This document shows positions 28,557 to 37,425 of a stretch of 64,000 bases of DNA, piece by piece. The stretch comes from Burkholderiales bacterium (lineage in GTDB: Bacteria; Pseudomonadota; Gammaproteobacteria; Burkholderiales; Burkholderiaceae_C), in NCBI GenBank assembly GCA_017307865.1, contig JAFKGE010000024.1:1-64000 (forward strand), read 5' to 3'. How positions within the stretch are numbered: the first letter of the stretch is position 1; the number at the start of each line of letters is the position of its first letter. The notes below the pieces were generated by a model. It was not told the DNA's origin. It saw only the letters and a program-made list of their open reading frames with translations, and made no database searches. The translations under genes were made by a program, and so were the position numbers.

Positions 28557-30176
28557 TTGCGCGCCATCCCGACCCTGATCCTGGCCCTGGTCGCCGCCGT
28601 GCTGGCGCTGCCGGTGCTGGCCCTGCTCGGCGCCTGGACGCAGTGGGACGCCGCCACGGCGCAGATCCTGGGCGAGATGACGCGCACCGTGCTGCCGCAG
28701 TACCTGGGCACCACGGTGGGGCTGGCGGCGATGGTGGGCGTGGGCGTGGTCGCCGTCGGCGTGCCGGCGGCGGTGCTGGTGACGGTGTTCGACTTTCCGG
28801 GCCGGCGCAGCTTCGAATGGCTGCTGCTGCTGCCGCTGGCCATGCCGGCCTACGTCACGGCTTATGCGTACACCGACTTCCTGCAGTTCGCCGGCCCGCT
28901 GCAGTCGTGGCTGCGCGCCACGTTCGGGCTGCAGGGGCGCCTGCTGCCCGAGGTGCGCAGCGTGTGGGGCGCGGCCTGGGTGTTCTCGTTTTCGCTCTAC
29001 CCCTACGTCTACCTGCTGGCGCGCACCGCGCTGGCCGAGCGCGCGCCGCAGCTGATGGAGGCCGCGCGCCTGCTGGGCGCGGGCCTGGGCCGGCGCCTGC
29101 GCGAGGTGGCGCTGCCGATGGCGCGCCCGGCGGTGGCGGCGGGCACCGCGCTGGCGCTGATGGAGGTGCTGGCCGACTACGGCGTGTCGGTGTACTTCGG
29201 CATCCAGACCTTCACCGCCGGCATCTACAAGGCCTGGCTGGCGATGGACAACCGCGTCGCCGCGGCCGAGCTGGCGACCGTGCTGCTGGCGCTGGTGGTC
29301 GTGCTGCTGTGGGGCGAGCAGCGCGCCCAGCGGCGCCTGCGCTTCGTCGGCGGCGGCAGCTCGCACGCTGGCTCGGGCGATGCGCGCCCCATCGTGCTGC
29401 ACGGCTGGCCGCGCGCGCTGGCCTGGCTGCTGTGCCTGCTGCCGATGCTGATGGGCTTTGCGCTGCCGGTGCTGTTCATGCTGCGGCCGCTGTCGGCCGA
29501 CTGGTCGGTGCTGCCCTGGGACCGCTTTCTGGGCTGGGCCTGGAACAGCATTCGCCTGGGCGCCATCACCGCGGTGCTGGCGGTGGGTGCGGCGTGGTTT
29601 CTGGCCTTCAGCCTGCGCCGGCGCCCCGACTGGCTGCGGCGCGCGGCGGTGCAGGTGGTGGCCCTGGGCTACGCCGTGCCCGGCGCGGTGGTGGTGGTGG
29701 GCCTGCTGCTGCCGGTGGGCTGGCTGCAGCAGCGCTGGCCCGACGCCGGCGTCGGCGGCTGGGTGACGGCCACGGTGCTGGGCCTGGTGTGGGCCTACCT
29801 GGTGCGCTTCGTGGCGGTGGCGCTGCAGTCCATGCAGGCCGGCTACGCGCGCGTGCCGCGCAGCCTGGACGAGTCGGCCGCGCTGCTGGGCGCCGGCGGC
29901 CTGGGCCTGGCCGCGCGCGTGCACTGGCCGCTGCTGCGCCGCGCCAGCCTGGCGGCCGGCCTGCTGGTGTTCGTCGACGTGATGAAGGAGCTGCCCGCCA
30001 CCGTGGTGTTGCGCCCCTTCAACACCGACACCCTGGCCGTGGTGGCCGACCAGCTGGCGCGCGACGAGCGCCTGGGCGAGGCGGCGCTGCCCTCGCTGGC
30101 GCTGGTGCTGGTGGGGCTGGTGCCGGTCATGCTGCTCAGCCGCGCGCTGCGCAGCGAGCGCCCGACCCAGCCTTGA
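28557..30176 (+). CDS. fbpB: iron(III)-type ABC transporter permease (FbpB-like)
   Basis: A 539-residue polytopic inner-membrane protein of about twelve helices, made of two fused BPD_transp_1 modules. Each half has an EAA-loop-like segment: MEAARLLGAGLGRRLREVALPMARPAV and DESAALLGAGGLGLAARVHWPLL (given in part). The start appears to be the TTG at 28557 because no in-frame ATG precedes the first helix. It pairs with the divergent ATPase; a periplasmic binding protein gene is not present nearby. Its stop is 36 bp before the ArsR-type regulator. Confidence 0.87.
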   Translation: MRAIPTLILALVAAVLALPVLALLGAWTQWDAATAQILGEMTRTVLPQYLGTTVGLAAMVGVGVVAVGVPAAVLVTVFDFPGRRSFEWLLLLPLAMPAYVTAYAYTDFLQFAGPLQSWLRATFGLQGRLLPEVRSVWGAAWVFSFSLYPYVYLLARTALAERAPQLMEAARLLGAGLGRRLREVALPMARPAVAAGTALALMEVLADYGVSVYFGIQTFTAGIYKAWLAMDNRVAAAELATVLLALVVVLLWGEQRAQRRLRFVGGGSSHAGSGDARPIVLHGWPRALAWLLCLLPMLMGFALPVLFMLRPLSADWSVLPWDRFLGWAWNSIRLGAITAVLAVGAAWFLAFSLRRRPDWLRRAAVQVVALGYAVPGAVVVVGLLLPVGWLQQRWPDAGVGGWVTATVLGLVWAYLVRFVAVALQSMQAGYARVPRSLDESAALLGAGGLGLAARVHWPLLRRASLAAGLLVFVDVMKELPATVVLRPFNTDTLAVVADQLARDERLGEAALPSLALVLVGLVPVMLLSRALRSERPTQP

Positions 30177-30197
30177 TACCCGCGCCGCGGGTGCTTC

Positions 30198-30209
30198 GCT
30201 TATATTTGC
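30198..30209 (-). promoter_or_regulatory. AT-rich candidate operator before the ArsR-type gene
   Basis: On the minus strand this reads GCAAATATAAGC, sharing ATATAAGC with the sites before fccA and soxC. It is flanked by GTGC (30191-30194) and GCAC (30208-30211), and lies immediately before the regulator's ATG at 30213, as expected for self-repression by an ArsR protein. Inference only. Confidence 0.35.
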
Positions 30210-30212
30210 ACG

Positions 30213-30566
30213 ATGCCCATCTCGCCGATCGACCTGCTGCAAGCCACCGCGCTGACGCCCGAGGACGAGCCCCAGCCGGAGCAGGTGTTCGAGCGCGCGG
30301 CCGAGCTGTTTCGCCTGATGTCGGCGCCGATGCGGCTGAAGATCATCAGCGCGCTGTGCCAGACCGAGAAGAACGTGGGCGAGCTGCTGCGCGACGTGCC
30401 CACCACCCAGCCCAACATGAGCCAGCACCTGAACACGCTGTACAAGGCCGGCGTGGTCGGCCGGCGGCGCGAGGGCGTGCAAATCTACTATCACATCGCC
30501 GACGAGCGCGTGGCCACCATCTGCCGCACGGTGTGCACGCAGATCGCCATCGACAGCGCGCACTGA
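30213..30566 (+). CDS. ArsR-family transcriptional regulator, possible sulfur (persulfide) sensor
   Basis: A 117-residue winged-helix repressor with recognition helix region TTQPNMSQHLNTLYKAGVVG and wing RRREGVQIYYHI. It has three cysteines: Cys49 (ISALCQTEKN) in helix 2 and Cys104 and Cys108 (TICRTVC) in the last helix. The pair Cys49 with Cys104/108 matches the placement used by SoxR, BigR and SqrR to sense persulfide through a disulfide or polysulfide bridge. It stands at the head of the sulfur-oxidation island. I infer that it represses the fcc/sox genes until reduced sulfur appears; a metal-sensing role is the alternative. Confidence 0.8.
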   Translation: MPISPIDLLQATALTPEDEPQPEQVFERAAELFRLMSAPMRLKIISALCQTEKNVGELLRDVPTTQPNMSQHLNTLYKAGVVGRRREGVQIYYHIADERVATICRTVCTQIAIDSAH

Positions 30567-30706
30567 GGCGCTCGCGCCGCCCGATTCAAGAAAAATCGGG
30601 CGCTGGCCCTTGCCAGCCAATCGCGAGGCGCTATATTTTCGATATCATCGCAGCCGCCGACGCGGGTTAACCCCCGGTGCCCGCGTGCCGCAACGCCCCG
30701 TATCAT

Positions 30707-30727
30707 CGGTGCGCTATATAAGCACCG
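30707..30727. promoter_or_regulatory. dyad candidate operator before fccA
   Basis: CGGTGC and GCACCG are perfect 6-bp inverted arms around a 9-bp AT-rich centre GCTATATAA. It lies 50 bp upstream of the fccA ATG, overlapping a likely -10 to -35 zone. The same ATATAAGC core occurs before the ArsR-type gene and soxC. Confidence 0.45.
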
Positions 30728-30776
30728 GTGCATATTTCGCCGCCGGCCCGAACCCCCCTCACAAGGAGTGCTCGAG

Positions 30777-31085
30777 ATGAAACCCCTACTGACCGCCGCG
30801 CTGACGGCCGGCCTGCTGGCCGCCGCCGGCGCCGCCCAGGCCCAGGTCGATGCCCTGCAGGTGCGCAGCTGGGCTGCCGCCTGCGCCAACTGCCACGGCA
30901 CCGGCGGCCACGCCCAGCCCGGCAACGAGTCGCTGGCCGGCGCCAACAAGGACGAGATGCTGAAAAAGCTGATGGACTTCAAGAGCGGCGCCAAGCCCGC
31001 CACCATCATGAACCAGCTGGCCAAGGGCTATTCGGACGAACAGCTGGCCGCCATCACCGCGTGGTTCGCGGCACAGAAAAAGTGA
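30777..31085 (+). CDS. fccA: class I cytochrome c, small subunit of flavocytochrome c sulfide dehydrogenase
   Basis: A 102-residue periplasmic monohaem cytochrome with a cleaved signal peptide ending at about AQA. The haem motif is C36-A-N-C39-H40, and a C-terminal Met (IMNQLAKGY) can be the sixth ligand. It accepts electrons from the flavoprotein encoded 14 bp downstream. A good Shine-Dalgarno (AAGGAG at 30763-30768) precedes the ATG at 30777. The pair corresponds to FccAB/SoxEF, oxidising sulfide. Confidence 0.88.
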   Translation: MKPLLTAALTAGLLAAAGAAQAQVDALQVRSWAAACANCHGTGGHAQPGNESLAGANKDEMLKKLMDFKSGAKPATIMNQLAKGYSDEQLAAITAWFAAQKK

Positions 31086-31099
31086 AGGAGGGCCCCGTC

Positions 31100-32374
31100 A
31101 TGGATCGTCGTCAATTCGTGCAGGCCGCATCGGCGGCCTCGGTTCTGGGCGCCAGCGCCGGCTGCGCCTCGGTGGGCGGTGGCGCGGGCGGCAAGGTGGT
31201 CGTCGTCGGCGCCGGCTACGGCGGCGCCACCGCCGCCAAGTACATCCGCATGTGGTCCGACGGCCAGGTCGAGGTGACCCTGGTCGAGCCCAACGCCGCC
31301 TTCGTCTCCTGCCCCATCTCCAACCTGGTGCTGGGCGGCAGCAAGCAGATGGCCGACATCACCACGCCCTACGACAACCTGGCCAGGCGCCACGGCGTGA
31401 AGATCGTCAAGGATCGCGCGGCCGCCATCGACGCCGACAAGCGCCAGGTGCGCCTGGCCAGTGGCGGCGTGCTGCCCTACGACCGGCTGGTGCTGTCGCC
31501 CGGCGTCGACTTCATGTGGGACCAGGTGCCCGGCCTGAACGCGCCCGGCGCGCAAGACCAGGTGCTGCACGCCTGGAAGGCCGGCCCGCAAACGCTGGCG
31601 CTGCGCCGGCAGCTGGAGGCCATGCCCGACGGCGGCGTGTTCGCCATCAGCATCCCGCTGCAGCCCTACCGCTGCCCGCCCGGCCCCTACGAGCGCGCCT
31701 GCCAGGTGGCGCACTACTTCAAGCAGGCCAAGCCCAGGTCCAAGGTGCTGATCCTCGACGCCAACGAGGACGTCACCTCCAAGGGCCCGCTGTTCAAGAA
31801 GGCCTGGGCCGACCGCTACAAGGGCATCGTCGAATACCGCCCCAACCACAAGCTAGTCGACGTCGACGTGGCCACGCGCACGCTCAAGTTCGACTTCAAC
31901 GACGACCTCAAGGCGCAGGTGCTGAACGTGCTGCCGCCCATGCGCGCCGGCACGGTGGCGCACGAGGCGGGCCTGACCACCGCCAACAAGCGCTGGTGCG
32001 AGGTCGACTGGCTGACCATGGAGTCCATCGCCGCCAAGAACATCCACGTGCTGGGCGACTCGGTGCAGATCGCCCCGGCCATGCCCAAGTCGGGCCACAT
32101 GGCCAACCAGCACGGCAAGGTGGCGGCGGCCGCCATCGTGGCGCTGCTGGCGGGCCGCGCGCCCAACCCGCTGCCGCTGTACAACAACACCTGCTACAGC
32201 TTCGTGAGCGACACCGACGTCGTGCACGTGGCCAGCGTGCACCGCTACGACGCCGACAAGAAGACCATGTTGCCGGTGCCGGGCTCGGGCGGGGTGTCGC
32301 CCGCCGCCAGCGAGCTGGAGGGCCGCTACGCCATGGCCTGGGCGCGCAACATCTGGGCCGATACCCTGGCATGA
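31100..32374 (+). CDS. fccB: flavocytochrome c sulfide dehydrogenase, flavoprotein subunit
   Basis: A 424-residue periplasmic FAD enzyme that oxidises sulfide to sulfur and passes electrons to FccA. It has a Tat-like signal (MDRRQFVQAAS), the FAD dinucleotide fold VVVVGAGYGGATAAKYIR, the SCPISNLVLGG and PPGPYERACQVAHYF cysteine segments that form the redox centre, an FAD motif NIHVLGDSVQ and the C-terminal FCSD-flavin-binding domain (NTCYSFVSDT). It overlaps the next gene by ATGA. SoxF is the name used when found with sox genes. Confidence 0.93.
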   Translation: MDRRQFVQAASAASVLGASAGCASVGGGAGGKVVVVGAGYGGATAAKYIRMWSDGQVEVTLVEPNAAFVSCPISNLVLGGSKQMADITTPYDNLARRHGVKIVKDRAAAIDADKRQVRLASGGVLPYDRLVLSPGVDFMWDQVPGLNAPGAQDQVLHAWKAGPQTLALRRQLEAMPDGGVFAISIPLQPYRCPPGPYERACQVAHYFKQAKPRSKVLILDANEDVTSKGPLFKKAWADRYKGIVEYRPNHKLVDVDVATRTLKFDFNDDLKAQVLNVLPPMRAGTVAHEAGLTTANKRWCEVDWLTMESIAAKNIHVLGDSVQIAPAMPKSGHMANQHGKVAAAAIVALLAGRAPNPLPLYNNTCYSFVSDTDVVHVASVHRYDADKKTMLPVPGSGGVSPAASELEGRYAMAWARNIWADTLA

Positions 32375-32964
32375 GACGGCTGTGGCTTGCCGCCGGCGCG
32401 CTGGCGCTGGCCGGCGCCGCGCTGGCGCAGGACGACGAGGCGCGGGCGCGCCAGATCATCGGCGGCTCGTGCTTTCTGTGCCATGGCGCCGAGGGCGAAT
32501 CGGCCAGCGAGGTGTTTCCGCGCCTGGCCGGCCAGAACGCCGAGTACATCGCCAAGCAGCTGGAAAACTTCAAGAGCGGCAAGCGCCAGAGCACGGCCAT
32601 GGCGCCCATGGTCGAAAAGCTCACGCCCGAGGACATGGCCGCGCTGGGGCGCTTTTACGCCAGCCGCCCGCCGCACCAGGAGGCCGCCAAGGACGCACCG
32701 CTGGCGGCCGTGGGCCAGTACATCTACCAAGTGGGCAACCGCTTCAGCGGCGTGCCGGCCTGCGCCACCTGCCATGGCGCCGACGGCGCCGGCAGCAACG
32801 CGCTGCCGCGCCTGGCCGGCCAGCACGCGGCCTATCTGGACAATCAGCTCAAGCAGTTCAGCAAGCGCGCGCGCAACAACGACAACGCCGTGATGCATGC
32901 GGTGGTCGAGAAGCTGACGCCGCTGGAAATGGCGGCGGTGGCCGAGTACCTGAGCGGCCGCTGA
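32371..32964 (+). CDS. dihaem cytochrome c4
   Basis: A 197-residue periplasmic protein with a signal peptide and two similar class I cytochrome domains: C34-F-L-C37-H38 and a second CATCH near residue 133. Each domain carries the RLAGQ(N/H)AxY(I/L)xxQL segment typical of cytochrome c4. It likely carries electrons from FccAB and the Sox enzymes to terminal oxidases. It starts at the fccB stop (ATGA). Confidence 0.9.
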   Translation: MRRLWLAAGALALAGAALAQDDEARARQIIGGSCFLCHGAEGESASEVFPRLAGQNAEYIAKQLENFKSGKRQSTAMAPMVEKLTPEDMAALGRFYASRPPHQEAAKDAPLAAVGQYIYQVGNRFSGVPACATCHGADGAGSNALPRLAGQHAAYLDNQLKQFSKRARNNDNAVMHAVVEKLTPLEMAAVAEYLSGR

Positions 32965-33061
32965 GCGCGGCGATGACCCTGCGGCCCCCGCGCCGCTGCG
33001 CGCGGCCGCCGATTGCGCGACACTGGGCCTGAGCCCGTCGTCGTCATGAGGAACCCTGCTG

Positions 33062-34141
33062 ATGTCACCCGCCGCTGAATCGACCGCCCCCGCCGGCGCG
33101 CTGGACTACCTCAGCCTGCCGGCCGCCGCGCGCCTGATCGCGCGCGTGGGCGTGGTCGAGTGCCTGCGCGGCGTCGAGCAGGCGATCGAGGCCGACTTTC
33201 GGCGCTGGCCCGAGTTCAGCAAGACCGCCCGGCTGGCGCAGCCCACGCCGGACGGCGTGATCGAGCTGATGCCGGTGGCCGACGCGCGGCACTACGCCTT
33301 CAAGTACGTCAACGGCCATCCGCGCAACACCCGCCTGGGCCTGCCCACCGTGATGGCCTTCGGCGCCATCGCGCGCGTCGACACCGGCGCGCCCATTTTT
33401 TTGAGCGAGCTGACCCTGAGCACCGCGCTGCGCACCGCCGCCACCTCGGTCATGGCGGCACGCCTGCTGGCGCAGCCCGACAGCCGCGTGATGGCGCTGA
33501 TCGGCAACGGCAGCCAGAGCGAGTTCCAGGCGCTGGGCTTCGTCGGCCTGCTGGGCATTCGCAGCCTGCGCCTGTACGACGTGGACGCCGCGGCCACGCG
33601 CAAGCTGATGGCCAGCCTGGCCGACGTCGAGGTCGAGCTCGTGCCCTGCGACAGCGTGGCCGAGGCGGTGCAGGGCGCCGACATCGTCACCACGCTCACG
33701 GCCGACAAGACGCGCGCCACCGTGCTGCGCGGCGAGTGGCTGCGCCCCGGCATGCACCTCAACGCCGTGGGCGGCGACTGCCCGGGCAAGACCGAGCTGG
33801 ACGCGGCCATCCTGCGGCGCGCGCGCGTGTTCGTCGAGTTCGAGCCGCAAACGCGCATCGAAGGCGAGCTGCAGCACATGGCGCCCGGGTTCGCCGTCAC
33901 CGAGCTGTGGCGCGTGCTGGCCGGCCAGGCGCCGGGCCGGCGCGACGCGGCCGAGATCACGCTGTTCGACTCGGTCGGCTTCGCGCTCGAGGACTATTCG
34001 GTCATGCGCTGCCTGCAGGCGCTGGGTCGCACCCACGGCCTGCTGGAGAGCCTGGCGCTGCTGCCCGCGCTGCGCGATCCCAAGGACCTCTACAGCCTGG
34101 TGCGCGAAGCGGGCACCGGCGGCGATGCCGATCGCACATGA
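33062..34141 (+). CDS. ornithine cyclodeaminase family protein
   Basis: A 359-residue NAD-binding protein of the ornithine cyclodeaminase/mu-crystallin family, which in the best-known members converts ornithine to proline with release of ammonia. Visible: the substrate-side KYVNGHPRNTRLGLPTV, the Rossmann segment VMALIGNGSQSEFQALGF, ADIVTTLTADK and NAVGGDCPGKTELD. It overlaps the arginase gene by ATGA, so the two together would turn arginine into ornithine and then proline plus ammonia. It sits within the sulfur island but has no obvious link to sulfur. Confidence 0.9.
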   Translation: MSPAAESTAPAGALDYLSLPAAARLIARVGVVECLRGVEQAIEADFRRWPEFSKTARLAQPTPDGVIELMPVADARHYAFKYVNGHPRNTRLGLPTVMAFGAIARVDTGAPIFLSELTLSTALRTAATSVMAARLLAQPDSRVMALIGNGSQSEFQALGFVGLLGIRSLRLYDVDAAATRKLMASLADVEVELVPCDSVAEAVQGADIVTTLTADKTRATVLRGEWLRPGMHLNAVGGDCPGKTELDAAILRRARVFVEFEPQTRIEGELQHMAPGFAVTELWRVLAGQAPGRRDAAEITLFDSVGFALEDYSVMRCLQALGRTHGLLESLALLPALRDPKDLYSLVREAGTGGDADRT

Positions 34142-35076
34142 CCGCGCCGCTCGCCCTCACCCTCATCGGCGCGCCCACCGACATCGGCGCCAGCCGCCTG
34201 GGCGCCGGCATGGGGCCGGACGCGCTGCGCGTGGCCCAGCTCGGCCCGGCGCTGCAGCGCCAGGGCGACACGGTGCGCGACCGCGGCAACCTGGCCGGCC
34301 CGCCCAATCCGGGCGGCCCGCGCGATGCCGCCACCGGCCTGCGCCATTTCGCCGAGGTGCTGGCCTGGTGCCGCACCACGCACGACGCGGTGCTCCAGGC
34401 ACTGCAGGCGCAGCAATTGCCGCTGCTGCTGGGGGGCGACCACAGCCTGGCCGTCGGCTCCATCAGCGCCGTGGCGCGCCATTGCCGGGCCACCGGCCAG
34501 CGCCTGCGCGTGCTGTGGCTGGATGCCCATGCCGACTTCAACACGCCCGCCACCTCGCCCAGCGGCAACGCCCACGGCACGCCGGTGGCCAGCCTGTGCG
34601 GCCTGGGGCCGCCCGAGCTGGCGCGGCTGGCCGGCTTTGCGCCCGCGCTGGCGGCGGGCCAGCTGTGCCAGATCGGCCTGCGCAGTGTGGACGAGCAGGA
34701 GAAGCACCTGATCAAGCAGCACGCCATCGAGGTCTACGACATGCGCGCCGTCGACGAACTGGACATGCGCGAGGTGATGGCGCGCGCGCTGGCGCCGGTG
34801 GGCGCCGACGTGCATCTGCACGTCAGCTTCGACGTCGACTTTCTGGACCCCGAGATCGCCCCCGGCACCGGCACCACGGTGCGCGGCGGCCCCACCTACC
34901 GCGAGGCCCAGCTGTGCATGGAAATGATCGCCGACTCCGGGCGCCTGGGCTCGCTGGACATCGTCGAGCTGAACCCCGCGCTGGACGTGCACAACCAGAC
35001 CGCCGAGCTGGTGGTGGACCTGGTGGAAAGCCTGTTCGGCAAGAGCACGCTGGTCAAGGATGTGCTGCGGGGGTGA
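34138..35076 (+). CDS. rocF: arginase
   Basis: A 312-residue ureohydrolase that most likely cleaves arginine to ornithine and urea. The dimanganese ligands are present: GGDHSLAVG, WLDAHADFNTP, and SFDVDFLDPEIAPGTG, plus the arginase-like SGNAHGTPVASLCG loop. The N-terminal GAPTDIGASRLGAGMGPDALR and the length fit arginase rather than agmatinase. Its start overlaps the cyclodeaminase stop. It ends just before a 43-bp inverted repeat. Confidence 0.92.
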   Translation: MTAPLALTLIGAPTDIGASRLGAGMGPDALRVAQLGPALQRQGDTVRDRGNLAGPPNPGGPRDAATGLRHFAEVLAWCRTTHDAVLQALQAQQLPLLLGGDHSLAVGSISAVARHCRATGQRLRVLWLDAHADFNTPATSPSGNAHGTPVASLCGLGPPELARLAGFAPALAAGQLCQIGLRSVDEQEKHLIKQHAIEVYDMRAVDELDMREVMARALAPVGADVHLHVSFDVDFLDPEIAPGTGTTVRGGPTYREAQLCMEMIADSGRLGSLDIVELNPALDVHNQTAELVVDLVESLFGKSTLVKDVLRG

Positions 35077-35091
35077 CGGGCCTATGAACAG

Positions 35092-35262
35092 CCGAACGCA
35101 GAGGGCGCAAAGGGCTCGCAGAGGGCGCAGAAAATTCAGGAAATTTGATCAAATAGCCAATTTGCGCCCACGTAGCAAGCGCAAGCAGCTATGCATTTAA
35201 TAGCTAATCAATAAAATTCTTTTCTGCGTCCTCTGCGATTTCTTTGCGTCCTCTGCGTTCGG
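35092..35262. repeat. 43-bp imperfect inverted repeat between convergent rocF and YeeE genes
   Basis: Left arm 35092-35134 (CCGAACGCAGAGGGCGCAAA...) and right arm 35220-35262 match as inverted copies at 38 of 43 positions. Each arm contains two CGCAGAGG-type units. The loop holds a dispersed repeat copy. The layout resembles a MITE or a bidirectional termination element; there is no open frame. Confidence 0.75.
35143..35215 (-). repeat. dispersed intergenic repeat, copy 6
   Basis: On the minus strand: GCATAGCTGCTTGCGCTTGC, followed by GCGCAAATTGGCTATTTGATC. It lies in the loop of the 43-bp inverted repeat. Confidence 0.75.
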
Positions 35263-35275
35263 TCTTCGAATTTTT

Positions 35276-36385
35276 TCAAGGCGCCACCGGCACCACCACC
35301 GGCGCGCGCTGCGTGGCCGGCTGCGTGGTGTGCACCGGCTCGGCCAGCCAGCGCTCCATCAGGCCGCCGCCGGCCCACATGCCGGCCAGCGCCAGCCAGG
35401 CGGTGAGGGCGAAGATGGCGCCGCCGGTCATGCCGGCGCCCACCGCGCAGCTGCCGGCCAGCATGCTGCCGAAGCCCATCAGCATGGCGCCCACGATGTA
35501 GCGCGCCATGCTGTAGCCGTTCTTGAAACCCTCGATCTTGAATTCGCGCCCCACCCAGGCGCCCAGCGCCGAGCCGACGAACACGCCGGGCAGCATGCCG
35601 GCGTCGAAGCCGATGGCCGGCGCCGGGCTGGTCAGCACGCGCATCAGCCACTCGGCCGAGGGGCCGCTGAAGGTCAGGCCCTGGATCTGCACCGGATCGA
35701 AGCTGCTTTTGGCCACCTGGTGGCTGAACCACCAGGCCGCCGCCACCGCCAGCCCGGTGCCGACGCCGCCGATCCACATCCAGGGCCGGTTGCCCGAGCG
35801 CAGCGAGAAGATCACCGCCACCACCAGCCACAGCAGGCCCAGCACCAGGCCGTCGGCCGCGCCGCCGCCCACGCGTTCCAGCAGGTGCCGCGCGGCGCCG
35901 CCGTCGATCGTCCACCAGGTCGAGATCCCGGCCCTGAGCGGCGCCAGGCTGCCCGCCAGCGTGGCCTGCGCGGTGACGGCGAACACCAGCCCCGACAGCA
36001 GGGCGCGCAGGTTGCCGTTGGCCGACAGCACCAGCAGCCGGCTGGCGCAGCCGCGCGTCATGATCATGCCGGCGCCGAACAGCAGGCCCCCCACCAGCGC
36101 GCCCGACAGGCTGCCGCGGTTGGCCAGCTGGCGCGCGCCGCTCACGTCCAGCGCGCCCAGCAGGATCAGCGCCTGCACCGCGACCACCGCGCTGGCGAAG
36201 GCCAGCAGCCACACCGACAGCTTTTCGGCGAACTTGCCGTGCCAGAACTCGATGACCGCCGCGCGCAGGCAAAAGCGCGAGCGCTGGGCGAAGAAGCCGA
36301 ACAGCAGGCCGATGACGGCGCCACCCGCCGCCAGCACGGGGCCGCTGCCGTGCCGGTCCATGAGGCTTGTCAAGTCCATGGTCAT
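35276..36385 (-). CDS. YeeE/YedE family transporter, probable thiosulfate importer (TsuA-like)
   Basis: A 369-residue inner-membrane protein with about nine to ten helices. It carries the three cysteine motifs that thiosulfate-uptake TsuA proteins use to pass substrate: RSRFCLRAA near residue 38, TRGCASRL near 110, and GSCAVGAGMTGG near 315. In a sox neighbourhood, thiosulfate or a related sulfur anion is the likely cargo. It is divergent from the metallo-beta-lactamase-fold gene and convergent with rocF. Confidence 0.87.
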   Translation of the reverse strand: MTMDLTSLMDRHGSGPVLAAGGAVIGLLFGFFAQRSRFCLRAAVIEFWHGKFAEKLSVWLLAFASAVVAVQALILLGALDVSGARQLANRGSLSGALVGGLLFGAGMIMTRGCASRLLVLSANGNLRALLSGLVFAVTAQATLAGSLAPLRAGISTWWTIDGGAARHLLERVGGGAADGLVLGLLWLVVAVIFSLRSGNRPWMWIGGVGTGLAVAAAWWFSHQVAKSSFDPVQIQGLTFSGPSAEWLMRVLTSPAPAIGFDAGMLPGVFVGSALGAWVGREFKIEGFKNGYSMARYIVGAMLMGFGSMLAGSCAVGAGMTGGAIFALTAWLALAGMWAGGGLMERWLAEPVHTTQPATQRAPVVVPVAP

Positions 36386-36438
36386 TCCCGATAATTACAT
36401 CAGTGGTTGCTTATTAAATGATGAATATAGGAGGCTGC

Positions 36439-37425
36439 ATGCAAGCTGCCCTTGACCGACGTCAACTTCTCGCGCGCTGCGCCTGCTCGGCCTTCACCGC
36501 GGGTTTTGCCGGCGCCTGGTCGCGCTACGCCGAGGCGGCCGACGCGCCGGCCGTGCCCGAGATGAAGGCCGAGGAGGCGGCGCCTGGCTGCTGGTACGTG
36601 CAGGGCCAGTCGGCGCTGGGCTCGCCGGCCAACCAGAACTTCATCTCCAACGCCGGCTTCATCGTCACCTCGGCGGGCGTGGTGGTGATCGACGCGCTGG
36701 GCTCGCCCGCGCTGGCCGAGCGCCTGCTGGGCGAAATCCGCAAGGTCACGCCGCAGAAGGTGACGCACGTCATCCTCACGCACTACCACGCCGACCACGT
36801 CTACGGCCTGCAGGTGTTTGCCGACGCCGGCGCCAAGATCATCGCGCAGCAAAACGGGCGCGAGTACCTGAACTCGGAGACCGCGCGCCAGCGGCTGGAG
36901 GTCTCGCGCAAGGACCTGGCGCCCTGGATCGACGGCCAGACCCGGCTGGTGCCGGCCACCCAGTGGATCGACGGCCGCACCGAGCTGACGGTGGGCGACA
37001 CCCAGCTGATCCTGCAGCCCGTGGGCCCCGCGCACACGCCGGACGACCTGGTGATCTACGTGCCGGCGCGCAAGCTGTTGTACGCGGGCGATCTGGTGTT
37101 TCGCAACCGCATTCCCTTTGTCGGCGAGGCCGACAGCGGCCACTGGATCCAGTCGCTGGACCAGCTGCTGGCCTTCGGCGCCGAGCTCATCGTGCCCGGC
37201 CACGGGCCGATCTCCACCGACGCCCGCAAGGACATGCAGCTCACGCGCGACTACCTGGTCTACCTGCGCAAGACCATGGGCGCCGCCGCGCGCGACATGA
37301 CGCCCTTCGACGAGGCCTACCAGGCAACCGACTGGAGCGGGTGGGAAAATCTGCCCCTGTTCGGCCCCGCCAATCGCATGAACGCCTACAACACCTACCT
37401 GCTGATGGAGCACGAGACTAAATGA
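36439..37425 (+). CDS. periplasmic metallo-beta-lactamase-fold protein (SoxH-like)
   Basis: A 328-residue hydrolase-fold protein with a Tat-like signal (DRRQLLARCACSAF). The zinc ligands THYHADH, the Gly-rich YAGDLVFR and the PGHGPI histidine are present. This fits SoxH-type and quinoprotein-relay MBL-fold proteins found with sox genes; the substrate is unknown. I start at the ATG at 36439, four bases after AGGAGG; an ATG at 36418 would add seven residues. It overlaps soxW by ATGA. Confidence 0.85.
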   Translation: MQAALDRRQLLARCACSAFTAGFAGAWSRYAEAADAPAVPEMKAEEAAPGCWYVQGQSALGSPANQNFISNAGFIVTSAGVVVIDALGSPALAERLLGEIRKVTPQKVTHVILTHYHADHVYGLQVFADAGAKIIAQQNGREYLNSETARQRLEVSRKDLAPWIDGQTRLVPATQWIDGRTELTVGDTQLILQPVGPAHTPDDLVIYVPARKLLYAGDLVFRNRIPFVGEADSGHWIQSLDQLLAFGAELIVPGHGPISTDARKDMQLTRDYLVYLRKTMGAAARDMTPFDEAYQATDWSGWENLPLFGPANRMNAYNTYLLMEHETK

